A stretch of DNA of 50,697 bases from JARIHD01 sp036392795 (GCA_036392795.1 DASVXH010000056.1:1-50697); one strand, 5' to 3'. Shown: positions 42,199 to 50,211, counted from the first letter of the stretch. The notes: generated from the letters alone by a model not told the origin. Numbers and translations: made by a program.

Positions 42199-43038
42199 TT
42201 ATACTCTTAGTAATAAATATACCGCAATGCCGCCAATAACAAAAACGATTAATGCGATTAACACCACTTGAAGCAGACTGCGGAAAATTGTCTTTTTTGC
42301 CAAGGGGTTACGACCAACAGCCGTCATGCTGGTGCGCACGCCAGCAAATAGAATAACTCCCGCCACAATAATACTCAGCAAGGCGGTCCCCGCGCCGAGA
42401 TAGACGCGAAACGCCGTTACAGGACGATCTGTCGCCAGTTGCACTAATTTTGCCAGTGCGTTGGGTACGCCCGCAATCGCTTGTTTGGAATATTTAGGAT
42501 TGTGTGCCACCGATATTTCGATGCCGATACGACCCAGGCTCACCTGCTGGCTGCCATTGCTGGTTTTGAGCGTTGTCGTGCCTTCGGTCGTTGATTTACC
42601 ATCAAAACTATCGAGCGCCTTTCCCAATACGTATTGCTGTTTGGTGTCGGCCTTCATGCCAACGCCGGCCAATGACGACAGAGCGATATAGTCACCAGTG
42701 TTAATTGGCCCATTCTGAGTGCTAACCAGCACATCAAACTGCCCGGAATTGGCTACAAAAATTTCTTCGGCCACGCCGGTATTAGAGAGCGAAACGCCGG
42801 CCTCCGCCGACGAAACCACCACTCCCAATACATCCCCACCATCATTTTGCTGAACAGCCTGAACCTTGCTGCCGTCTTTTGGATCCAGGCGAACGATCAT
42901 GCCTTTTTGCAGGGGCCCTTCGGCCTGATAGCCCTGTGTAATTTTTTGTGCAGCGGCCGGCACGCCACTAGCAAGGATGCCTAGGACCAGGCCAACAACC
43001 AGCAATCCCCGTCTTACAAACCGCTTAACGTTACGCAT
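42199..43038 (-). CDS. Extracytoplasmic domain fused to an F-type c-subunit-like hairpin without the acidic residue
   Basis: 279 residues in the place where atpE would be. Residues 1-30 form a signal/anchor segment ending VPAAAQ. Residues about 36-205 are a beta-rich external domain (GPLQKGMIVRLDPKDG, GPINTGDYIALSSLAGVGMK, YVLGKALDSF). Residues 212-279 look like subunit c: a first helix starting YLGAGTALL, a polar loop TSMTAVGRNPLAKKT with R243-N244-P245, and a second helix. The position of the ion-binding Asp/Glu (20 after the loop Arg) is L263, and no acidic residue lies in that helix. The predicted topology puts the loop inside and the new domain outside, as in c. The gene begins 6 bases after nifS and leads into atpF. 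It may form a ring, or be an accessory protein with c-like shape. Confidence 0.72.
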   Translation of the reverse strand: MRNVKRFVRRGLLVVGLVLGILASGVPAAAQKITQGYQAEGPLQKGMIVRLDPKDGSKVQAVQQNDGGDVLGVVVSSAEAGVSLSNTGVAEEIFVANSGQFDVLVSTQNGPINTGDYIALSSLAGVGMKADTKQQYVLGKALDSFDGKSTTEGTTTLKTSNGSQQVSLGRIGIEISVAHNPKYSKQAIAGVPNALAKLVQLATDRPVTAFRVYLGAGTALLSIIVAGVILFAGVRTSMTAVGRNPLAKKTIFRSLLQVVLIALIVFVIGGIAVYLLLRV

Positions 43039-43044
43039 TTACGC

Positions 43045-44187
43045 TTAAGTATACAAAAGACTGGTCAGCGTAGCCACTGTTTTGCGAATAGCCTCTTCGG
43101 TGGTACCGTGACCCATGCTAAAACGGAGTGAGCTTTGGGCATCTTGTTCTGAAATACCCATGGCCTTTAATACGTGCGAGGGCTCTTCATTACTGGCGCT
43201 GCACGCCGATCCGGCCGCACATAAAATGCCGGCTTCGTCCAGCTGAATCAGAATACGCTCGTTGTCGGTATCAGGAAGCGTGATGTGCACATTATTAGGC
43301 AGGCGATTTTTTTGCGAGCCGTTTATTATGGCGTGTGGTATCTTTTCCTCCACCAGATCAAAAAATAACCTTTGTAGCCTCTGTAGACGTGCCACCTCGT
43401 CATGACGGCGCAACTGCACTAATTCCAGCGCCTTGGCAAAACCAATCGCTCCGGCAACATTTTCGGTGCCGCTGCGCAGACCGCGCTCCTGTCCGCCACC
43501 GGTAATCTGCGGCTTAAAGCGGGCTTGGGCGCGAACAAACAGGACGCCGAATTGTTTTGGTCCGTAGATTTTACCACCGTTGAATGTAATAAAATCGGCA
43601 CCCAGACGTGAAGCATGGACATCCAAATACGCGGCAGCCTGAGCCGCGTCGGTATGCAGATACAGCGGCAGCTCATTGCCGACACGTTGCCGCTCGCGAC
43701 GTATCGCTTCTAGCCCCAAGGAAATCTGATGAATAGGCTGCACACTGCCCACTTCGTTATTAGCATACATTACACTGATCAGCACGGTTTTGTCGTTAAT
43801 TCCTGCAAGCAGTGCGGGTACGTCAATAATCCCTTTGGTGTCGACGCGTGCCTCATGACAATCGTATTCATGGGCCGTACGCAAAACTGACTCATGTTCA
43901 ATGGCACTCACGATCAGATTACCTTCCGGAAACTGCTGCATAACCCCCCGAATTGCCAAATTATTAGCTTCGGTACCGCCCGCCGTAAAGACGATTTCAC
44001 TGGAACGGGCACCAATTACGCTGGCAATCTTACTTCGGGCAGCTTCCAAATCCCTGCGAACATCAATCGCCGCCATATAAGTGGCCGACGGATTGTAAAA
44101 CCTATCTGAAAAATATGGCAACATAGCCGCCTGTACTGCGGGGTCCATAGGCGTCGCTGCTGCATAATCAAGGTAAATCAAATTCAT
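43045..44187 (-). CDS. Cysteine desulfurase, NifS/IscS family
   Basis: A PLP enzyme that takes sulfur from cysteine for tRNA thiolation and Fe-S clusters. 380 residues. H98-E99 (SAIEHESV), the PLP lysine K206 in FNGGKIYGPKQFG, GGGQERGLRSGTENV, and catalytic C329 in the short loop AAGSACSAS are all as expected; the spacing fits the NifS/IscS group. It is the likely sulfur donor for MnmA, encoded elsewhere in the window. A TATAAT box lies exactly 6 bases before the ATG, within the U-tract side of a terminator hairpin for the upstream operon, so the message may be leaderless. The c-like fusion gene starts 6 bases after its stop, which ties it to the atp cluster. Confidence 0.95.
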   Translation of the reverse strand: MNLIYLDYAAATPMDPAVQAAMLPYFSDRFYNPSATYMAAIDVRRDLEAARSKIASVIGARSSEIVFTAGGTEANNLAIRGVMQQFPEGNLIVSAIEHESVLRTAHEYDCHEARVDTKGIIDVPALLAGINDKTVLISVMYANNEVGSVQPIHQISLGLEAIRRERQRVGNELPLYLHTDAAQAAAYLDVHASRLGADFITFNGGKIYGPKQFGVLFVRAQARFKPQITGGGQERGLRSGTENVAGAIGFAKALELVQLRRHDEVARLQRLQRLFFDLVEEKIPHAIINGSQKNRLPNNVHITLPDTDNERILIQLDEAGILCAAGSACSASNEEPSHVLKAMGISEQDAQSSLRFSMGHGTTEEAIRKTVATLTSLLYT

Positions 44188-44193
44188 GGCTTC

Positions 44194-44199
44194 ATTATA
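44194..44199 (-). promoter_or_regulatory. TATAAT box 6 bases before nifS
   Basis: A perfect -10 box on the minus strand with 6 bases to the ATG at 44187 and no ribosome site. It sits directly after the upstream terminator hairpin. The -35 region is poor. Confidence 0.5.
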
Positions 44200-44204
44200 A
44201 AAGA

Positions 44205-44225
44205 AGGCGGCTCGTTTGGCCGCCT
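44205..44225 (-). terminator. Rho-independent terminator of the metG operon
   Basis: A 7-base GC-rich stem (44219-44225 with 44205-44211) and a 7-base loop, followed on the minus strand by TTCTTTT. It lies just after the stop of the 117-residue gene that ends the operon. Confidence 0.75.
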
Positions 44226-44236
44226 CGGTTTCTAGA

Positions 44237-44590
44237 TTACAGTTTAGTGTGCATCAGCTGCGTATACATGCCGACTGCTTTAAATAATCTGCGGCCCTCT
44301 TCCAGTTCAACGTAGCGATAAGGCTGGCCGTCCTGCGCCTTTAGCACGCCATTGGGACGGACATCGTAACGGGTCGTTACAATATGTTTTTTACCGTCGG
44401 CGTCGGTCCATTCTTCGTGCCAGATCCAAGTTGTGGAATTCAAGCAGAAGAATTCGCGGCGGACACCAGTCGGCACTGGACCGAAAATCTCGCCGCCCAA
44501 TTTTGCAGCACGGCGCAACACTTCACGGTATTCGCGGGCACGCTTTTCTTCGTTGTGCTGCGATTTGAGCGATCCAAACAAGCTAAACAT
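44237..44590 (-). CDS. Unrecognised 117-residue protein
   Basis: No family recognised. A basic helical N-terminus (SLKSQHNEEKRAREYREVLRRAAKL) is followed by a compact beta-rich part with REFFCLNSTTWIWHEEWTDADG and TRYDVRPNGVLKAQDGQPYRYVE, which looks like a small globular domain. No signal peptide is present. Its ATG shares a base with the TAA of the gene before it, so the two are translationally coupled. It is the last gene of the metG-tatD operon, before a clear terminator. Confidence 0.75.
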   Translation of the reverse strand: MFSLFGSLKSQHNEEKRAREYREVLRRAAKLGGEIFGPVPTGVRREFFCLNSTTWIWHEEWTDADGKKHIVTTRYDVRPNGVLKAQDGQPYRYVELEEGRRLFKAVGMYTQLMHTKL

Positions 44591-44967
44591 TATTTACTCC
44601 CGATTGCATCTAGAAATTGATCAGTGCTATCTACTTTGCCTTCGGACAAAAAGTCGGCAGGATTATCCAGAGGGGTCTCCACCGCCTTGGCCAGGCCGGG
44701 TACAGGGTATACGCGCTCGGTTGCAGTCTGTTCGTAGTTGGAGACAATACCATTAAAGGCCTGCTCCTCGTAGTGTTGCGTAATGGTGTCGAATGCGGCC
44801 TGCTCTCTAGCAGTAAGCGGCTTACCGTCCATAACTCCTGGACCGTTGTGTGTAATCAACGAAGCTTTGATAAGAGATTCGGCTTCGACAGCCAAGTTCT
44901 TAATAGCTTCCACAGCCGTTAATTCAGGAAGATCAAAACCTTCTCTTCGGGGACGTGATGATAACAT
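44590..44967 (-). CDS. Unrecognised 125-residue protein
   Basis: No family recognised. It is acidic and mostly helical (AVEAIKNLAVEAESLIKASL, LTAREQAAFDTITQHYEEQAF), with a Pro-rich C-terminal third (YPVPGLAKAVETPLDNPADFL). There is no signal peptide or membrane helix. It lies 10 bases after tatD and is coupled to the next gene through a one-base TAATG overlap. The two may act together; a toxin-antitoxin pair was considered, but nothing in the sequences supports it. Confidence 0.72.
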   Translation of the reverse strand: MLSSRPRREGFDLPELTAVEAIKNLAVEAESLIKASLITHNGPGVMDGKPLTAREQAAFDTITQHYEEQAFNGIVSNYEQTATERVYPVPGLAKAVETPLDNPADFLSEGKVDSTDQFLDAIGSK

Positions 44968-44977
44968 AATCCTCTTT

Positions 44978-45799
44978 CTACCTCATACCGAGCACTTTTT
45001 GTGCGTTACTTGTCGTGCGGGCAGCCAGCGTTTCAAGGCTTTCACCTCGTAATTGGGCTAGAAACTCCGCAGTAATTCGCACATGCTTAGGCTCGCACAT
45101 ACTACCACGGAATGGCCTAGGAGTCAAGAAGGGGGCATCTGTTTCTAGCACCAATTTGTCGAGTGGGACCGCTTTGGCCGCATCTAACTGGCGCTCATCT
45201 TTTGTAAAGGTCATTATACCATTTAGTCCCACATATAGTCCACGTTTTAAGATATTTTTTAAACTCTTGGTGTCCGAACTAAAGCTATGTATGATGCCTC
45301 GGACACCTTTGTACTCATCAAAAATCGACCAAAAATCATCGAATGCATCGCGGACATGGAATACCATTGCCAGATCGTGTTTTAGGGCTAATTCTATCTG
45401 GAACCGCAGCATTTGCGCCTGGTCTTCTTTGGGCGAATGTCCGTAGTAATAATCCAATCCACATTCGCCCACAGCCAAAACTTTAGGATGATCGGCCAGT
45501 GTTTTAAACCGAGCTAACATATCTGGCCGGTCCTTATACATTTTGGCCTCGTGCGGGTGGATGCCAATGCTGACCCACACATTATCGTGCTTAGCGGCAA
45601 ATGCTACGGCAATCTCACTATCTTCGACAGTTGTTCCCACCACCAACAGGCGTTCTACGCCTGCCTCGCGGGCACGGTCCAGCATTTCTTCCGGCGTCGG
45701 AGAGCCGGCTTTTATGTAGCGTTTTTTGGTTTCAGTGTTCAGCTGTAGCAGTTCGGAGGCTTCGTGGATATGACAATGGGTATCGGTCAATGAAATCAT
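44978..45799 (-). CDS. tatD: TatD family metal-dependent DNase
   Basis: A TIM-barrel hydrolase with 3'-5' exonuclease activity on DNA in known members, linked to DNA repair and quality control. 273 residues. Metal-binding residues are visible: DTHCHIHE with H8 and H10, GECGLDYYYG with the bridging Glu, FHVRDAFDD, GIIHSFS, and LETDAPFLTP with the last Asp. It overlaps metG by ATGA, a neighbour pair common in many bacteria. Confidence 0.95.
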   Translation of the reverse strand: MISLTDTHCHIHEASELLQLNTETKKRYIKAGSPTPEEMLDRAREAGVERLLVVGTTVEDSEIAVAFAAKHDNVWVSIGIHPHEAKMYKDRPDMLARFKTLADHPKVLAVGECGLDYYYGHSPKEDQAQMLRFQIELALKHDLAMVFHVRDAFDDFWSIFDEYKGVRGIIHSFSSDTKSLKNILKRGLYVGLNGIMTFTKDERQLDAAKAVPLDKLVLETDAPFLTPRPFRGSMCEPKHVRITAEFLAQLRGESLETLAARTTSNAQKVLGMR

Positions 45800-47247
45800 T
45801 TGTCCGTGGCAGCCGGAGCCTGTTCGGCTTTGGGAAAGAGAGTGCCGTTAATAGGGTGCACGACTCCTTCTATAAAAACATCTTTTATCCTTGCTGCGGT
45901 GCCGGGCAGGAATGGCTCTAGCAGTAGAGAAATCTGTAGCAAACACCCCGCCTGGTACGCCAGAACTTCGCGCAGATGGCTGCTGTCTTTTTGCTTGGCA
46001 ATTTCCCAAGGTTTAGCTTCGTCAATATACTGATTTAGTCCGCGGACCTGATCCCAGATGTGATCTAAAGCGCGGTCAAAACGGCAGGCCCTTAATGCTT
46101 CCTCTACAGGACGATTGTCATGCTGAGCCGTAGGCACCTCGCCGATTACACCGTTTTGGTATTTCATGATCATTGCGGCCGTACGCTGGACAGCGTTACC
46201 CAGTTCGTTAGCCAACTCGTTATTGTAGGCATTATCAAAAGCCTCCCAGCTGAATTCACCGTCATTATAGCTGGGAATGTGGCGAAGGAAAAAGTAGCGA
46301 AAGGCATCTACCCCATATTTGTCTACAATTTCTTTGGGTGACACACCGTTGCCGTCGGATTTGCTCATTTTACGGCCATTGATATTAATAAAGCCGTGCA
46401 CGTACAACTGTTTTGGCAGCGGTAGGTTCAGGCTCATTAACATAGCTGGCCAGATGGCAGCATGAAAACGGATAATATCTTTGCCGATTACCTGCGTTGC
46501 AGCCGGCCAAAATGTCCGAAAATCATCGTGTTCAGGATAGCCCAGCACAGTAATGTAGTTCATCAGAGCTTCAAACCAAACATACATCACCTGGTCAGAG
46601 TCGCCAGGCACCGGAATACCCCAGTCGACATTTTCTTTTGGACGGGAAATACTAATATCCTCTAAACCTTCGCGCAGAACAGATAAAATTTCGTTTCGCC
46701 GCGTTTCAGGCACTATTTTAAAAGCATTAGTTTCGATAGCTTCGCGAATTTGGTCATTGTACTTACTCAAACGAAAAAAATAGTTTTCTTCTTCGACGCG
46801 CTGATAAGCCTGAGGGTGGCCGGGCTGCATGCGGGCCGGATCGGCCTGCGATTCTGACACAAAAGTCTCTTCTTTGACATCGTACCAACCCGTGTATTTG
46901 TCTTTGTAAATGTCGTTTTTGAGCGCCTTCCAGATAAGCTGGGCGCGTTGTTCATGGCCTCTATCGGTGGTGCGAATAAAACGGTCGTTACTGATGTTTA
47001 GTAGCTTGGCTAGATCACGAAATTCCTGGCTCATTTCGTCGCAAAGTTCTTTTGGTTTTTTACCTAGCGACGCGGCTTTTTGAGCAATTTTTGCCCCATG
47101 CTCGTCTGTACCAGTACTAAAAATTGTAGGCAGTCCCTGCTGACGGGCAGCACGCGCCAGCACATCACTCATCACAAATTCCAGTGCGTGGCCAATGTGC
47201 GGCTCGCCGTTAACATAGGGAATAGAGGTTGTAACGTAATAGTTCAT
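45796..47247 (-). CDS. metG: Methionyl-tRNA synthetase, zinc-knuckle-free form
   Basis: Charges tRNA-Met. 483 residues with HIGH at 17-20, the connective peptide region, WFEALMNY, and KMSKS at 293-297, followed by the alpha-helical anticodon domain. The usual knuckle Cys residues after GWY are missing (TGWYDVKEETFVSESQ), so no zinc is expected. The C-terminal tRNA-binding dimer domain is also absent; the protein ends soon after the anticodon domain. It starts the operon with tatD and two small genes. No convincing ribosome site is seen; a TACACT box lies 8 bases before the ATG. Confidence 0.95.
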   Translation of the reverse strand: MNYYVTTSIPYVNGEPHIGHALEFVMSDVLARAARQQGLPTIFSTGTDEHGAKIAQKAASLGKKPKELCDEMSQEFRDLAKLLNISNDRFIRTTDRGHEQRAQLIWKALKNDIYKDKYTGWYDVKEETFVSESQADPARMQPGHPQAYQRVEEENYFFRLSKYNDQIREAIETNAFKIVPETRRNEILSVLREGLEDISISRPKENVDWGIPVPGDSDQVMYVWFEALMNYITVLGYPEHDDFRTFWPAATQVIGKDIIRFHAAIWPAMLMSLNLPLPKQLYVHGFININGRKMSKSDGNGVSPKEIVDKYGVDAFRYFFLRHIPSYNDGEFSWEAFDNAYNNELANELGNAVQRTAAMIMKYQNGVIGEVPTAQHDNRPVEEALRACRFDRALDHIWDQVRGLNQYIDEAKPWEIAKQKDSSHLREVLAYQAGCLLQISLLLEPFLPGTAARIKDVFIEGVVHPINGTLFPKAEQAPAATDK

Positions 47248-47302
47248 ATAGCTTTAGTGTACCTTTTATGCGTTTGAATGAAAAATAAGTAAAAGAAATC
47301 TA

Positions 47303-47315
47303 GCCCCGCCAGGGC
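47303..47315 (-). terminator. Possible weak terminator after the 536-residue gene
   Basis: On the minus strand a short GCCC-loop-GGGC hairpin is followed by TAGATTTCTTTT and further T-rich DNA. The four-base stem makes it uncertain. Confidence 0.3.
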
Positions 47316-47371
47316 ATACTGCGCATAGTCATAGAAACGAACGCATTGGTCATATGGTTGTTAGTATATCA

Positions 47372-48982
47372 CTATTTACCGAGACCAGGAATCTCTGCTG
47401 TGCGTTTTACAAGGACAAAACCGGGCAAAAATCGTCTTCGATAGAATGAATGTGCGTCAGCTCTTTTTTTGGCACTAGGATCCCAAAAAACGGTTTCTCG
47501 GCCCTCGCCTTTGGCGAGCGTAGTTTGCTGATTAGAGGCAGCCACAACAAGCCGAGCCTGGGCAGGAACTTGCCGTGTAATCGCCCCGGCCGTTGAATCC
47601 TGAATTCGTCCATTTTTAGATGTATATACCACTGCCTGCGTACAAGAGTGAAGAACGACCGTGCGCTCACCCGTTTCGTCATCGGGTTGCATATATTCGG
47701 TTACCAGGCGGCCAATACTTGTTTCCCTCAAGGGAAAAACCGGTCTATCCTTACGGCGATAGCCCGAAGCATGCAGCTGAAAACCCCAACGAGATAACCC
47801 ATTGACCAGAATTGATCCTGGGATTCCATGATCGGTAAAGACAACTGTGGATGGGATAATCTCAGGGGCATCGTGAGCCTCCGCAAACAATTTCATCTGC
47901 ACAAAAGGACGATACGCGTACGAAGGCTGACGGACCTCGAATGGTACAATAATCTTACTTGGGTCAATGGTCTCAATCTTACCAGCATTCGCATTATTGT
48001 GGTCGCCGAATGCTCCGGAAAGATAGAAAACAGCTTTTTTTCGCCGTAGCTCTTCAATAAATGTAGGATCTTTCTTTACCAACCGAAGGGTATTTTGCAA
48101 GTATTCGCAGGGATATTCGTCAAAGTTGACGATCCCTGCTTTTTCGTACAGTGCGACCAGCGCATCGGTGCCGATTTGAGCAGCCACATGAGCAACTTGC
48201 CGGTACGCCTCCTTAAGCTTGCCTAACTTATAAGCCACCTCTTCATTCGAGTAATAGGCCAGGCCCGATCCGTCAGTCGCTTCAAACTTTTTGGGCCTAA
48301 AACGGTCAGTAAAAGACCGTCGTATATCGGTCACAATATGCTGTGGCAGACCGGCAAGATTACTCAGGTATAGACTTCCTGCTTGGAAAGCCCGCCGCGC
48401 TGTATCGGGATAGTTCTTTTGCCCTGCATCATTAGGGAAGTTGTGCAGAAACAGTTCCTCTTGCCTACCCCTGTCAAAAATGGCCATACTTAAATATGCA
48501 GGCAGATCTTCTTTTGGGGTACTCATTATTTCAAGCGCATCGCCGTACACCGGCTCTACCGTATGCAACATATCGAAAAATTGCCTAGAGTCAGCCCGAT
48601 CTATGTTCCGGGCGTACATAGCGTCCAGACCCTCCCGATCACCCCTGCCGTAGAGCGTACGCAAGTGGTCCTTGCTTACACCACGTAGCTCATCCAACAC
48701 CCGCGAAGGATGTTTCATGCCATTTTTATCCAAAGTGTCAACAGCATCAATCCTGGCCAAAGTATCAACGAACATAGCCGTTTGATCGACATCCAAATCC
48801 TGTACAAACTTCATTAGGGACTCGCCTTCGCTCCAAAAAAGCTCATCACTTCTTCGCGGAAGCGTGTCGATGTTATTTTGGTCGTCAATAAAGTCCTGGG
48901 CTCTCGCCTGGAAATCCATAAGATGCGGCGAATCCTCTTGCAATGTGTAGAGTTCACCTCGAAATTGACTGTATGGCCTCAT
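47372..48982 (-). CDS. Unrecognised 536-residue protein
   Basis: No family recognised. The first half is helical and acidic (KFVQDLDVDQTAMFVDTLARIDAVDTL). The second half is more mixed, with FYLSGAFGDHNNANAGKIET, VVFTDHGIPGSILVNGLSRWGFQLHASG and TVVLHSCTQAVVYTSKNG, which looks like an alpha/beta domain of enzyme type with a possible active-site DHG and HSC. No signal peptide or membrane segment is present. TATAAT lies 10 bases before the ATG in very AT-rich DNA, so the leader would be short. It stands alone, between the Nudix gene and metG. Confidence 0.72.
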   Translation of the reverse strand: MRPYSQFRGELYTLQEDSPHLMDFQARAQDFIDDQNNIDTLPRRSDELFWSEGESLMKFVQDLDVDQTAMFVDTLARIDAVDTLDKNGMKHPSRVLDELRGVSKDHLRTLYGRGDREGLDAMYARNIDRADSRQFFDMLHTVEPVYGDALEIMSTPKEDLPAYLSMAIFDRGRQEELFLHNFPNDAGQKNYPDTARRAFQAGSLYLSNLAGLPQHIVTDIRRSFTDRFRPKKFEATDGSGLAYYSNEEVAYKLGKLKEAYRQVAHVAAQIGTDALVALYEKAGIVNFDEYPCEYLQNTLRLVKKDPTFIEELRRKKAVFYLSGAFGDHNNANAGKIETIDPSKIIVPFEVRQPSYAYRPFVQMKLFAEAHDAPEIIPSTVVFTDHGIPGSILVNGLSRWGFQLHASGYRRKDRPVFPLRETSIGRLVTEYMQPDDETGERTVVLHSCTQAVVYTSKNGRIQDSTAGAITRQVPAQARLVVAASNQQTTLAKGEGRETVFWDPSAKKRADAHSFYRRRFLPGFVLVKRTAEIPGLGK

Positions 48983-49021
48983 AAAGTATATAATTATAAC
49001 ATATTTATGCTATAAACTCAA

Positions 49022-49062
49022 TATCCTAGTGCTTTACCTCTCTGGTCCGGAATACTAGGATA
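49022..49062. repeat. Perfect 9-base inverted repeat upstream of the 536-residue gene
   Basis: TATCCTAGT (49022-49030) and ACTAGGATA (49054-49062) flank 23 bases. It lies between the Nudix gene and the next promoter. It may be a hairpin ending the Nudix message (no U-tract) or a regulatory site. Confidence 0.5.
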
Positions 49063-49069
49063 AGACTTC

Positions 49070-49603
49070 TTAGAAGAGGCTCGTCTGATTTTTGGTAACG
49101 GGTTCTTTTTCGATCTTTGCGGTCACGGGAGCGGTCAAAGAAATCTGCAATAATTCTGCCAGGCGCTCCAAAAACATCTCTTGGCCTTTATGCATTTTGC
49201 CACCGGCCTGCCATATCGGAAACCATGCAGCTTTATCGAATTCGGGAAAACGCTGCATCTGGCCGGATTTTGGCGGCCACTCCATTTCAAACGTATTACT
49301 AACCATAATCGCCGGATCAATGTCGCCTTCGACAGCCCAGGCGTAAACAGTCTTGCCGTCTTTTCGCTTAAAAAAGCCTAACTCCTTCAGTTCGCCCGGG
49401 GGTACGGACACGCTAGTTTCTTCGGTGAATTCACGCTTCGCCGCCGTCAACAGATCTTCTTCCGACTCACATTCGCCCTTTGGAATAGACCAAGCGCCTT
49501 TGTCTTTTTTATTCCAAAAAGGGCCGCCAGCATGCCCTAGCAACACCTCGACTTGTCCGTCCCTGATTCGATAAACCAAAATTCCAGCACTTTGTCTTTT
49601 CAC
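49070..49603 (-). CDS. Nudix hydrolase
   Basis: Hydrolyses a nucleoside diphosphate linked to another group; the substrate is not known. 177 residues. The Nudix box lies at 43-65 (GECESEEDLLTAAKREFTEETSV) with R57, E58, E61 and E62 in place; the late Gly is Ser. RQSAGILVYR and the FPEFDKAAWFPI region are typical of the NTP-pyrophosphohydrolase/ADP-ribose-type branch. A 35-residue C-terminal tail is Lys/Glu-rich. It starts 2 bases after the preceding gene and is probably co-transcribed with it. Confidence 0.92.
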   Translation of the reverse strand: MKRQSAGILVYRIRDGQVEVLLGHAGGPFWNKKDKGAWSIPKGECESEEDLLTAAKREFTEETSVSVPPGELKELGFFKRKDGKTVYAWAVEGDIDPAIMVSNTFEMEWPPKSGQMQRFPEFDKAAWFPIWQAGGKMHKGQEMFLERLAELLQISLTAPVTAKIEKEPVTKNQTSLF

Positions 49604-49605
49604 GC

Positions 49606-50040
49606 CTAGCCCCTATGCTCCAGCATAATATCTATCTTGCCGAAAGGCGAAACGTTCCCCCGAAAAATGAGAGCGCCTAGCGCCATATGCCTTGCTTCAG
49701 GATCGGCCCGTAGCAAGGGCAGCATATCCGCGTCTTCGGGTAAACGAGCAGCTCCGAAACCATAGTCTGCCTTTTCTCCGGGCATATTAGAGACAAAAAA
49801 TTCATCGCCGTTCAAAGCACTCACTATGGCTCTGGTCGGGTCTACCCTATCCATCTCTAGTGTATACAGTCGACCCTCAGCCTTCCAAGATTCTGGTGTT
49901 ATGTCTACCGACTCCCCCAGGCCATATGTATAAACCCTGCCTCCGCCATCCAAAAGCATTTTTGGCAATGCTCTCGCGTCATGTAGCAGATCGGGGGCAA
50001 CAAGGATTGGCCGCTCGATGCCAATATGTACAATTTTCAT
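49606..50040 (-). CDS. Unrecognised 144-residue protein ahead of the Nudix gene
   Basis: No family recognised. The ATG at 50040 has AGGAGAAGG upstream and is preferred over a GTG two codons earlier. Strands such as MKIVHIGIERPILVAPDLL, GRVYTYGLGESVDI, GRLYTLEMDRVDP and GDEFFVSNMPGEKADYGFG suggest a small alpha/beta protein. No membrane segment is present. It follows the tRNA-Leu gene and leads into the Nudix hydrolase by 2 bases, so a related metabolic role is possible. Confidence 0.72.
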   Translation of the reverse strand: MKIVHIGIERPILVAPDLLHDARALPKMLLDGGGRVYTYGLGESVDITPESWKAEGRLYTLEMDRVDPTRAIVSALNGDEFFVSNMPGEKADYGFGAARLPEDADMLPLLRADPEARHMALGALIFRGNVSPFGKIDIMLEHRG

Positions 50041-50071
50041 AACCACCTTCTCCTAAATACGAAAAAATAAG

Positions 50072-50159
50072 TGGTGGGCGAGGAGGGACTCGAACCCTCA
50101 AGGCTTATTCAGCCAGCGGATTTTAAGTCCGCCGCGTATACCGATTCCGCCACTCGCCC
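50072..50159 (-). tRNA. tRNA-Leu (anticodon UAA)
   Basis: The 88 bases fold as a class II tRNA. The acceptor GGGCGAG (50159-50153) pairs with CTCGCCC (50082-50076), then a discriminator A and an encoded CCA (50074-50072). The anticodon loop is CTTAAAA with anticodon TAA, the variable arm is GGCT-GAAT-AAGCC, and the T loop is GTTCGAGTC. A T6 run follows the 3' end and can act as a terminator. A TATAAT promoter lies about 50 bases upstream. Confidence 0.96.
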
Positions 50160-50211
50160 GTGTCGGTATCCCCCATGGAACGGGGGAAGCTTCTGAAGTC
50201 AAAGCTTCCCT

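Noticed and set aside
44237..44967. The 125- and 117-residue pair as a toxin-antitoxin module
   Set aside because: Coupled and small, but neither shows a known toxin or DNA-binding pattern, and both sit at the end of the metG-tatD operon.
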